Source: a virus. From it: a stretch of DNA of 45,548 nucleotides. Numbering within the stretch: the stretch's first letter is position 1; every line of letters starts with the position of its first letter. Position numbers and translations under genes: made by a program. Shown piece after piece: positions 7,446-14,420 of the stretch. The notes below the pieces were generated by a model, which worked only from the letters and a program-made list of their open reading frames with translations, was not told where the DNA came from and made no database searches. The DNA is taken from positions 1 through 45,548 of the IMG/VR virus record IMGVR_UViG_3300042328_000284; one strand, 5' to 3'.

Positions 7446-8729
7446 TTATAACTTTCCGTAATCTAATCCCCAACTTGCTTTTATCGGGAAACCACCTTCT
7501 TCAATGATATCCTTCAAATCCTTAATCATATTCGGGTCAACATCAGTAGGAACATCAAAAAGAAACGAATCATAGGTATATAAATCCAATGTAATTCCAC
7601 TTCCCTTAATATAATCCAATATCGTTCTCATCTTATCCACATTCATTTCAGTTTCTACCGCTTGAAGTAGATAGTTGAATACTTTTTGTGGGTTAGGCTG
7701 TTCAATCCAATCCAACGGAATTTCTCTATGTGGTGTTTGTAGGAATCCACTCTTTTGTGTTTCAATCCATAGGTTATCAATGTAATCAGCTACCGAATTA
7801 AGATATGGAATTTGGCGAAAATCATCATCAATACCACCATATAATAAACGAAACGTAATTCCCTTTCCTTCGTTCACATCACATCCATATTGTTCAGCCA
7901 ACCATTCATGTACATTTCCTTCCGGCATATGGAACTTAATCAACTTACCAATTAGTCTTGGGTGATATGCGTTATAATCCATTTGTAGATAAATTCCATC
8001 CGATACAAAACATTCTCTACTACCATCCGTTTTGTTGAGGGCGGCATAGTTCACACCACCATGTCTATTAGATGGTCTACCTGTCACCGTAAATGGATTA
8101 TATTCCGTAAACACTAAATTATCGGGTGAAAGCTGTTTGGAAGCTTGTGGCCATCTATCAATAAATTTTTCCCTATCGACACGGATTCCTATTTGTTCAA
8201 TTCGGGCTAAGGTTGGTATAAAAATATCGTTATACCAATTATAAGTTTTAGATTTCTGATTGATTGATTTACCAAGTTCGTTTTCAATTGCTTCACACAA
8301 TTTGAGAATGGGAATGGATTGAATGATGTCCTCTTTGTAACCCTTATGAATAAAGGGAGCCACTAAGTGTTGTATTGGTTGAGAGTAGTCTATTGTTTTA
8401 CCATGCTTTAAGAAATAAGCAGTGTCAACATCATTCAAGCCTTCCCTTACATCCGTAAAAGATTGTAGTAGCTTTTTCTTTTGAAATACCCATTTTTCTC
8501 CGGTAGTATTTAGTACCCCACATATTTGCTCATTAGAGAGTGATAGAGCGTCTGTATGTTGTTGTGGTAGTATATACTTGTCCGATTGGGTTCTAACGAA
8601 TATAAACGATATATGAGTGTTATTAGGGTGCTTATCATTATCCACCCACATAGGATACCAAATGGAAGCTTCGGTCTCCAGCTTTACACTCAATTCGTTT
8701 AATTCATCAATAGACTCAACAATTATCAT
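7446..8729 (-). CDS. compact family A (Pol I-like) DNA polymerase, 427 aa
   Basis: DNA polymerase palm/fingers of family A. Visible motifs: a Pol I-like lead-in IPTLARIEQIGIRVD; TGRPSN (equivalent of TGRLSS); motif A LQMDYNAYHPR with catalytic Asp251; motif B K289-GIT-F-RLL-Y-GG (K-x3-F-x3-YG); motif C YTYDSFLFDV with Asp387, where the usual HDE is YDS. The 5'-nuclease is absent, the N-terminal ~170 residues show no clear DxE exonuclease motif, and the thumb region between the lead-in and TGRPSN is very short, so this is far smaller than T7 (704 aa) or E. coli Pol I. I start at ATG 8729; an in-frame TTG three codons upstream lies inside the candidate -7 box. It may be a replicative, accessory or repair polymerase. 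It sits between tmRNA and nuclease rather than in a visible replication cluster. Confidence 0.85.
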   Translation of the reverse strand: MIIVESIDELNELSVKLETEASIWYPMWVDNDKHPNNTHISFIFVRTQSDKYILPQQHTDALSLSNEQICGVLNTTGEKWVFQKKKLLQSFTDVREGLNDVDTAYFLKHGKTIDYSQPIQHLVAPFIHKGYKEDIIQSIPILKLCEAIENELGKSINQKSKTYNWYNDIFIPTLARIEQIGIRVDREKFIDRWPQASKQLSPDNLVFTEYNPFTVTGRPSNRHGGVNYAALNKTDGSRECFVSDGIYLQMDYNAYHPRLIGKLIKFHMPEGNVHEWLAEQYGCDVNEGKGITFRLLYGGIDDDFRQIPYLNSVADYIDNLWIETQKSGFLQTPHREIPLDWIEQPNPQKVFNYLLQAVETEMNVDKMRTILDYIKGSGITLDLYTYDSFLFDVPTDVDPNMIKDLKDIIEEGGFPIKASWGLDYGKL

Positions 8730-8735
8730 AGGATA

Positions 8736-8767
8736 CAAAGATACAAAAAAAATCCCAAACTACCAAA
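8736..8767 (-). promoter_or_regulatory. host-type promoter TTTG-N20-TATCTTTG before the polymerase
   Basis: TTTG (8767-8764) and TATCTTTG (8743-8736) are spaced by exactly 20 bases. The -33 box lies in the loop of the tmRNA terminator and the -7 box touches its T-run. The start codon is only 7 bases from the -7 box, so the transcript would be leaderless or nearly so. Confidence 0.5.
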
Positions 8768-8785
8768 TTAATGTAGAATGGGATT
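8745..8785 (-). terminator. intrinsic terminator of the tmRNA
   Basis: Minus strand: AATCCCA (8785-8779) pairs with TGGGATT (8757-8751), with a second inner stem CTAC/GTAG and a T-run of eight (8752-8745). It begins 5 bases after the mature tmRNA 3' end. Confidence 0.8.
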
Positions 8786-8789
8786 ATTG

Positions 8790-9173
8790 TGGAGGTGATG
8801 GGATTCGAACCCATGTCTTGCAAAGTAATCGTAATACCAACGAATTACACGTTTAGGATAAAGTTTAATCTTATTAACTTTCCAAAATAATTGGGGCCGT
8901 ATGGTTAGTACAGCTTTCCACCAACCTATCAGTTTTTAAGAGCCGATAGGTAGAGCTCCGTTTTATTCACTTCTATTTAAATGTTCCACGAGTGATGCGG
9001 AATGAACTAAGCAGCGTATGCGTACTCAGATGCACCAATGAATTCCATCATAGAATCAAAGGTCATAGTTGACATTTCGTCAGTTATTGTTTTGTACAGA
9101 TTTAAAGACATCTAGCACTTCTGTCTACGTGTGATACTACCATTCTCATCACAATCAATTCCAAGGCACCCCC
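8790..9173 (-). ncRNA. ssrA: transfer-messenger RNA (tmRNA), phage-encoded
   Basis: A 384-nt tmRNA that rescues stalled ribosomes and tags nascent proteins for proteolysis. The acceptor stem 5' GGGGGTG (9173-9167) pairs with CACCTCC (8797-8791), with the G3-U70 wobble that marks alanine identity, and the discriminator is A (8790). CCA is not encoded. The T-arm has stem ATGGG/CCCAT around the loop TTCGAAT. The 5' part carries GGAATTGAT, a variant of the conserved GGATTCGAC. A long helix P2 joins AATGGTAGTATC plus ACACGT (9144-9127) with ACGTGT (8852-8847) and GGTATTACGATT (8838-8827). A tag reading frame ends YAYAA-stop, and a downstream hairpin (ACCTATC/GATAGGT) is part of the pseudoknot region. 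It has its own promoter and terminator. SmpB, its protein partner, is not in the window. Confidence 0.95.
9007..9081 (-). other. tmRNA tag reading frame (24 codons plus stop)
   Basis: Within the tmRNA, the frame ending TAG (9009-9007) encodes a tag starting DEMSTMTFDS and ending MMEFIGASEYAYAA. The resume codon is taken as GAC (9081-9079) because the preceding AAACAATAACT resembles the sequence before the tag in Bacteroidetes tmRNAs as I recall it. If the frame resumes earlier it could be a few codons longer. The end YAYAA departs slightly from the common YALAA but keeps the terminal AA recognised by ClpXP. Twenty-four residues is much longer than the usual 8-12. Confidence 0.65.
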
Positions 9174-9187
9174 CAAGTTTGTTTATG

Positions 9188-9219
9188 TAAATATACGAAA
9201 AATAATCCAATCCACCAAA
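9188..9219 (-). promoter_or_regulatory. host-type promoter TTTG-N20-TATATTTA of the tmRNA
   Basis: TTTG (9219-9216), directly after the stop codon of the 118-aa gene, is followed after exactly 20 bases by TATATTTA (9195-9188). A start about 5 bases later would leave a leader of about 10 bases to be removed before the mature 5' end at 9173. Confidence 0.65.
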
Positions 9220-9576
9220 TTAAGGTTGATGAAATTGTAAATAATTTGGAAGATATAATATAAGTGCTTTCATATCAGATGAAGCCAATCTTATTGATGC
9301 TTTATTTGATTCTCTAGCTTTATCGGCATCTCCGCTTATTTTCCATTTTAATATTATTGATTTATAAAATGGACTTATTAAAACATTTTGATATATTGTG
9401 GAATCTATCTCATATATAAATGAGTCAGGATCATTTACTTTTTGAGCAAAATATCTTTCTATAAAACCCCTTTTGTAATCAAACTCATCCGGAGTTGGTA
9501 TATGTACAATTATAGTAGTAATATTATCAATCTCATCCCTTCCGCTTGGAATTACCGTATATTTACTTATATCCAT
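9220..9576 (-). CDS. hypothetical protein, 118 aa, end of the tail/baseplate operon
   Basis: Function not recognised. It contains TPDEFDYKRGFIERYFAQK, then a beta-rich segment and PFYKSIILKWKISG, and ends with a helical region. The EFDYxRGxxxRYF pattern looks like a small conserved protein encoded next to baseplate genes in T4-like phages of marine bacteria (family knowledge from memory, not searched). No signal peptide or membrane segment. It is 16 bases after the 895-aa baseplate gene and is the last gene before the tmRNA, so it is probably cotranscribed with the baseplate genes and may be a virion or assembly protein. Confidence 0.6.
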   Translation of the reverse strand: MDISKYTVIPSGRDEIDNITTIIVHIPTPDEFDYKRGFIERYFAQKVNDPDSFIYEIDSTIYQNVLISPFYKSIILKWKISGDADKARESNKASIRLASSDMKALILYLPNYLQFHQP

Positions 9577-9592
9577 TACTATTTTTTTTGGT

Positions 9593-12280
9593 TTATTGTT
9601 GTTGTCTATAATTGGCAGTAACTTCAGTTACCCATTGCATTCCAGATAATCCATGTTCAATTTCAGTAATCTGCCAAACTCCATTTGATAAATATTTTTT
9701 AGGAATACCTGTAACTACAAAACAATCCCATCTTCTAAGTCCACTAGACCCTAATATTTTAAATTTATATGTAATTGGTAACAAAGGTGATAATAATCCC
9801 TTACCAGTCTCTTTTTTTAAATAATTTGAAAATGCGTCATTTTTTAGTTTGTCAAAATAAATAGGGTCATCATAACAATATACTCCAAATGATTCATCTA
9901 AGATACCACCGGTAAAAACTGAACTTTTCTTTGGTTCAATTTCATATGATTTATTTGGTCTTACTAAAAAATCAATTTTATCCAAGTTTTTAGCAAATGA
10001 AGTTTCTCTAGCTTGTAATCTTTTATCTAATTCGTCTACAACATCTTTTGACTTTGTTAGCTCCTCATAAGCTTTTGCTTTTTCTACCTCTTTACCCTTC
10101 CAAGTAGCGTCTTCACCTATTACTTTATTTTTTATTGCAACAAGGTTACCTGCACTATCGTAATACTCAGTTGCAGTAGCATCTCCTCTATTTATAATCA
10201 CTTTTTTTACAATCTTTAAACTTTCCGCCTGATTTGCTTTTGTTTCAATGTCGGTTCTCTTTTCTGCTGCAGCTTGATTCCCTGCTTTTATTGCATCGGA
10301 TAGTTTATCATCTGGACTTTTAGATAACCAATTTGTGTTTGGGTCATAAGTCTTATTAGGAACTTCGGTTCCGGATTGCGTAGGTTTTGTATCTCCAATT
10401 CGTACATCCAAAAATAAATCACCACCTTGTGCAAAAAATGTATCTGCTTTTCTATCTTTATTTACATTTATAATAGCCTGTTCAGGTTGAGATGCAATAT
10501 TAAATCTTCTATTAATTATTTGGCCCATCATCTCTGCGGGTATTTTTATATTCAAAGATGCATCTAAAAATACAGAATTTTCTCCCGAATGATGAAATAA
10601 TTTATTTTCAGGTGTTTTTTGTTGACCTACCCAATGCTCATCAAATACTTTAATAGATAATAAACCATCATCTCCTACAGTTTCTATAATTTGAAAATTC
10701 CAAAATCCATTAACAGCGGCGGACATTCCGTTTAATAAATCATTAAGTATTTCTCTTACATTTTTGTTTGATGCCGTTATTGTATTTTTAAAAAATTCAA
10801 AATTTATATAAAGATTTTCTAATAAACCATAGTGTTCACTTATTTCTTTAAATGTATTTGCTGGGGCTGGGACTGGCTTACCCTCCTTATCTTTTGTTGG
10901 AAATCCAATTTCTCCAGTTTGTACAAAACTTATAAAACCGTTGTTACCAGCTCTTGGAATACGCAAATCAATACCACCACCAGATGTTAATTCACTATAA
11001 TCTACTCCCAGTGTATTTACTATGATTTTAGTAAATTCAGGAAGTTTTCCTGGTATTAATAGATTTTCTTTTTTTGTTGAAAATATAAAAGGGAATGCGC
11101 CTATTTTAGTATCCTTTGTATTAATATAAGATTTTAATTCCTTACCGCTAACAGTATATTTGACAGTTTTAGCATTTGCATTTAATATATTTACTGCAAG
11201 ACCAAAACGTATATATTGTTGATTACTAACAAATCGTTCAACCGGTACGCCAAATTCACTTACTAATGCTTCTTTAGGATTATCAATAGTTCCAAAAAAA
11301 TATGCTGTTTTTTCCAACCAAGTTACTTGAAATTCTTGTTCTAATTTTTTTATAACATCTAAGTCAAATCCTATAAAATCATACCATTTACAATCGTTAA
11401 TTAAGTTAGCTACTTCTTGAGTTTGTTTTATAGTAGGTAAATTATTAAACATGTTTTTAAATCTCTTATCTTTAACAGGCTGTATATTTTTATCATCATC
11501 CAACCCTGTAAGTGTACTTTGGTTTTCTAACTGAGTAGGTCCATATAAAGGAAATGTTCTTGAATTTAATGGACCATTTTCTTTTGTGTATGCATATAAA
11601 GAATGGTGCGATTGTAGAAATGCAGGTAATGATGGCACTCCTCTCATTTGTACATTTACATTAAATAAGTTACCTTCACTAGTAACTTCCCCACCAGTAA
11701 TAAATCCAAAAAAGCAATCATAATCACCTCTAGATGCTATTCGTTTATCCTGCAATGCAGAATCGGTTAATGCATTATTTCCAACTTGAGCTTGAATAGT
11801 ACCCACATCTTTATCACTAATTAATCCTTTAACTCCATCTTCAGTGTTCCACCCCCATTCTACAAAAAGAGAATAACCAGGCTCCATAAAATACTGCTGA
11901 ATTAATTCTAATTGTTCTATTGAAAATGCAGTAATATTTAAGTTTGCTTCTTTTGATATTTGGTCTTGTCCTTCTTTTACATTAAATAATGTTATTACTG
12001 GTCTTGGTTTTGCAGGTGCTCCAGCTGTTGCCTGTATTGGTGTTTTTTTAGCCCATGTAACTCCAATAGTACCACTACCATCGGAATACGAACCATATAC
12101 AGATGCTTCAGTATTCACTCCCGCCGCATTGAATAATTTCCAATCGGGATTACTTTCTATAATTAACCCATCATTAGCTCCCGAAAATACACGTATAAAT
12201 GTACTAAGGTTACTTAATGAACTATTATTTCTACCTCTAATTTTTTTATGAATCGTATCGTTAATCTGCGTTAAATACAT
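9593..12280 (-). CDS. putative baseplate/hub structural protein, 895 aa
   Basis: A large protein in the position of baseplate hub genes, downstream of tape measure and LysM-like wedge genes. Residues 1-130 include TFIRVFSGANDGLIIES and RPVITLFNVKEG. PGYSLFVEWGWNTEDG around residues 135-150 is a pattern seen in large phage baseplate proteins. The middle is beta-rich (MRGVPSLPAFL, SLNIKIPAEMMGQIINRRF). A Lys/Asp/Ala-rich probable coiled coil lies at about 680-770, followed by a C-terminal beta domain (YKFKILGSSGLRRWDCFVV, WQITEIEHGLSG, WVTEVTANYR) that resembles the oligomerising end of hub proteins. A hub (gp27-like) or wedge role is inferred from order, not from a motif. It starts at ATG 12280, 21 bases after the LysM-like gene. 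Confidence 0.6.
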   Translation of the reverse strand: MYLTQINDTIHKKIRGRNNSSLSNLSTFIRVFSGANDGLIIESNPDWKLFNAAGVNTEASVYGSYSDGSGTIGVTWAKKTPIQATAGAPAKPRPVITLFNVKEGQDQISKEANLNITAFSIEQLELIQQYFMEPGYSLFVEWGWNTEDGVKGLISDKDVGTIQAQVGNNALTDSALQDKRIASRGDYDCFFGFITGGEVTSEGNLFNVNVQMRGVPSLPAFLQSHHSLYAYTKENGPLNSRTFPLYGPTQLENQSTLTGLDDDKNIQPVKDKRFKNMFNNLPTIKQTQEVANLINDCKWYDFIGFDLDVIKKLEQEFQVTWLEKTAYFFGTIDNPKEALVSEFGVPVERFVSNQQYIRFGLAVNILNANAKTVKYTVSGKELKSYINTKDTKIGAFPFIFSTKKENLLIPGKLPEFTKIIVNTLGVDYSELTSGGGIDLRIPRAGNNGFISFVQTGEIGFPTKDKEGKPVPAPANTFKEISEHYGLLENLYINFEFFKNTITASNKNVREILNDLLNGMSAAVNGFWNFQIIETVGDDGLLSIKVFDEHWVGQQKTPENKLFHHSGENSVFLDASLNIKIPAEMMGQIINRRFNIASQPEQAIINVNKDRKADTFFAQGGDLFLDVRIGDTKPTQSGTEVPNKTYDPNTNWLSKSPDDKLSDAIKAGNQAAAEKRTDIETKANQAESLKIVKKVIINRGDATATEYYDSAGNLVAIKNKVIGEDATWKGKEVEKAKAYEELTKSKDVVDELDKRLQARETSFAKNLDKIDFLVRPNKSYEIEPKKSSVFTGGILDESFGVYCYDDPIYFDKLKNDAFSNYLKKETGKGLLSPLLPITYKFKILGSSGLRRWDCFVVTGIPKKYLSNGVWQITEIEHGLSGMQWVTEVTANYRQQQ

Positions 12281-12301
12281 AAACTTATTTATTTTATATT
12301 A

Positions 12302-12589
12302 TTAAGAAAAATTATTAACGATTTCTATATAATTTGTTGGAATTCTTAATACAGTACCATCTTCAAATGCAAATACAGCATTGTGTATATTGTTAGCAGA
12401 TGCAATAATCCACCAAAGAGATGAATCTTGATAATATTCATATGCCAATGTATCAAGTCTGTCACCAGTTTCAGTTGCAACATATATATCAGAATCTTTT
12501 AATGGAATATTTGGATATATCTTTGAACGATATACTATCCTACCATTAGTTGCTCTTTTTACTGCGTTATTTTCATATCTACTACTCAT
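12302..12589 (-). CDS. LysM-like baseplate wedge protein, gp53/gpX-like, 95 aa
   Basis: A small protein with the elements of a LysM-type tail protein: SDIYVATETGDRLDTLAYEYYQDSSLWWIIASANN followed (after AVFAFEDG) by TVLRIPTNY. The x-T-x-x-G-D-x-L-x-x-L-A-x-x-Y-Y, then W-W-x-I-A-x-x-N, then G-x-x-L-x-I-P pattern is typical of phage tail protein X and of T4 gp53, a baseplate wedge subunit that joins neighbouring wedges. Its place between two baseplate genes agrees. It is short for gp53 (196 aa in T4), so only the LysM part may be represented. Confidence 0.75.
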   Translation of the reverse strand: MSSRYENNAVKRATNGRIVYRSKIYPNIPLKDSDIYVATETGDRLDTLAYEYYQDSSLWWIIASANNIHNAVFAFEDGTVLRIPTNYIEIVNNFS

Positions 12590-12629
12590 ATTTTATATAA
12601 ATTAATTTTATATGGGTCATATTATTTTT

Positions 12630-14417
12630 TTATTCTGATGTTTGTGCCGTTTTTTGCATAATAGGCGAGTCTGAATAAAACTTGTATCCTTCTATACTTT
12701 TTCTATCATCTACTATTTTTAAACTTATAGCCACTTCAATTACAGATGGTAATTTATATTTTTTAATATCTTTTGATGTATAATCTTCCTCACCAGCATC
12801 ATTAGTTGCTGAAAATACCACTCTATCACCATTTCCGCTTCGTATCCAATCTTGTGCTTCATTTCGTTGTAATTGGTCAATACCAATTTCCCAAGTTGTA
12901 TCATCTGGAATAGTATATGTAAGTGATTCTATAAAACAATCTTTATCTTTATACAAATCACCCATACTAAACTTTATGAAAGGTGGAACAATTGCACCAT
13001 CTACATATCCTTGTGGATATACTAATGATGTTAAAAAATTCAATCTTTCCCACACTGCTATATGTTCTTTTTGATTTGAAGAATATACTTTAAAGCTAAA
13101 TCCTAATGTTTTTTCTATACCTGTATATGTGTAAAAACTAAATGGATTACCTATGAATTTATTAGGGTCCCAAGTTGGACTAAATGTTTCAGTCAATCCT
13201 GTTATAGTTGCTCTAAATAAGGCACTCATTCCTTTTTTCTTAGCTCTAGATGGGGATGAAAATTTTAATCTTATAAAATCTAAATCTTCAATTGATTTAT
13301 CCTCAATTTTAGGAGCATCGCCCATATAAGGCAATTGCGTATTCATCGTATCTACATATGAGAGTCCTTTATCAGAATTTTTTTGATTTGCATAGTTTAC
13401 TTGCAAATTTGAAAAGTTTCTAGAAGTATCTGCTGCATCTTTTGGTGGAGCTGATTTTTGTAATCTTTTAATAAGGTTTACATTATCTATTTCTAATTTT
13501 TGCGCTTTTCCAAATTTATTATTCCCACTATATCCATTTAAATCAGGGGATATTGATAATGGAAATGGTGGTCTGATTCCTTGTATAAGGAATTTTGTTA
13601 TATCTTGTATATCTATTGTATCATAATCATATAAAACAGATGATAAATCATTTCTACTTTGTTGAGGGGTTTGTGGGTCTTTAGCAAACTTTATGGAATC
13701 ACTATATTTAAATAAATTAGAATATTTCATTTTTTCAGGATCCCATTTTACTTGAGGGTCTTGTAATGAACCATCGCCTAGTAAAAGTTTTCTTCCAGCC
13801 TTTTTTATAGCAGATACGGCAGAACCTCCAATTTGTTCACCTTGGTCTTCACCACCCATAGGTGCGGTAACTGCAGATTTTATAAGTGCTCCCAATCCAG
13901 TACCTTTACTATCGGAAAGTATAGAACGACGTCTATAATCTGAAGCAAATCCACTTGAAGTTAATTTATATCTTAAATCATTAGTTACTGTTGTTGGATA
14001 TGCTGCGTATGGAAATAATCCTATTGAGTTTACAGCGCTTGTAATTGCTGCTCTTGCTTTTGCTAACACACCGCCAATTAATCCTCTACCACTACCACCC
14101 CTTGCATCTTTCATAGAATCTACATCAACCGTAGTTTGTGTAGTTAATCTTACTATGTTAGTTCCGTATAAAGCAGGTTGTGAAAGAAATCTCAATGGTC
14201 TTAATCCAGTCAAAGTTTCTTCTAAACGAGTTTCACCTTCCGTTACAGATGCTCTACCTAATCTAACTTTATTTAAAGGTTCTGCAAATTTATTTATAAT
14301 AACATTAGAACTTCGTATTGGAATTCTTTTACTATTTTGAGGAGCAAATGTTTCCTTTGCAGTCTTACCACTACTTTCTAAAACCTTTTGTTTAAATAAA
14401 TCTTCTAACTTAGGCAT
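12630..14417 (-). CDS. putative baseplate/tail-tube-associated structural protein, 595 aa
   Basis: Located between the tape measure (3 bases away) and the LysM-like wedge gene. Residues 1-60 are basic and polar. Residues 110-250 include Gly/Ala-rich helices. The C-terminal 200 residues read FSPTWDPNKFIGNPFSFYTYTGIEKTL and continue with GFSFKVYS, WERLNFLTSLVYPQGY, PPFIKFSMGDLY, ESLTYTIPDDTTWEIGI and LPSVIEVAISLKIV. This series of strands resembles the tube-like beta fold of proteins that cap or start the tail tube on the baseplate (gp48/gp54-like in T4). Assignment to one of those genes is inference; I am fairly sure only that it is a tail or baseplate protein. Confidence 0.58.
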   Translation of the reverse strand: MPKLEDLFKQKVLESSGKTAKETFAPQNSKRIPIRSSNVIINKFAEPLNKVRLGRASVTEGETRLEETLTGLRPLRFLSQPALYGTNIVRLTTQTTVDVDSMKDARGGSGRGLIGGVLAKARAAITSAVNSIGLFPYAAYPTTVTNDLRYKLTSSGFASDYRRRSILSDSKGTGLGALIKSAVTAPMGGEDQGEQIGGSAVSAIKKAGRKLLLGDGSLQDPQVKWDPEKMKYSNLFKYSDSIKFAKDPQTPQQSRNDLSSVLYDYDTIDIQDITKFLIQGIRPPFPLSISPDLNGYSGNNKFGKAQKLEIDNVNLIKRLQKSAPPKDAADTSRNFSNLQVNYANQKNSDKGLSYVDTMNTQLPYMGDAPKIEDKSIEDLDFIRLKFSSPSRAKKKGMSALFRATITGLTETFSPTWDPNKFIGNPFSFYTYTGIEKTLGFSFKVYSSNQKEHIAVWERLNFLTSLVYPQGYVDGAIVPPFIKFSMGDLYKDKDCFIESLTYTIPDDTTWEIGIDQLQRNEAQDWIRSGNGDRVVFSATNDAGEEDYTSKDIKKYKLPSVIEVAISLKIVDDRKSIEGYKFYSDSPIMQKTAQTSE

Positions 14418-14420
14418 TTG

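Noticed and set aside
7408-7473. The longer nuclease start at 7473
   Set aside because: It would place 22 residues in front of a normal signal peptide, overlap the polymerase stop and include the promoter-like element in the coding region.
8730-8738. TTG start of the polymerase at 8738
   Set aside because: It lies inside the predicted -7 box, and an ATG three codons later gives a normal start.
8790-8820. A tRNA gene, because of the T-arm GGTTCGAATCC
   Set aside because: No anticodon arm lies within tRNA distance; the acceptor partner is 380 bases away, which fits tmRNA only.
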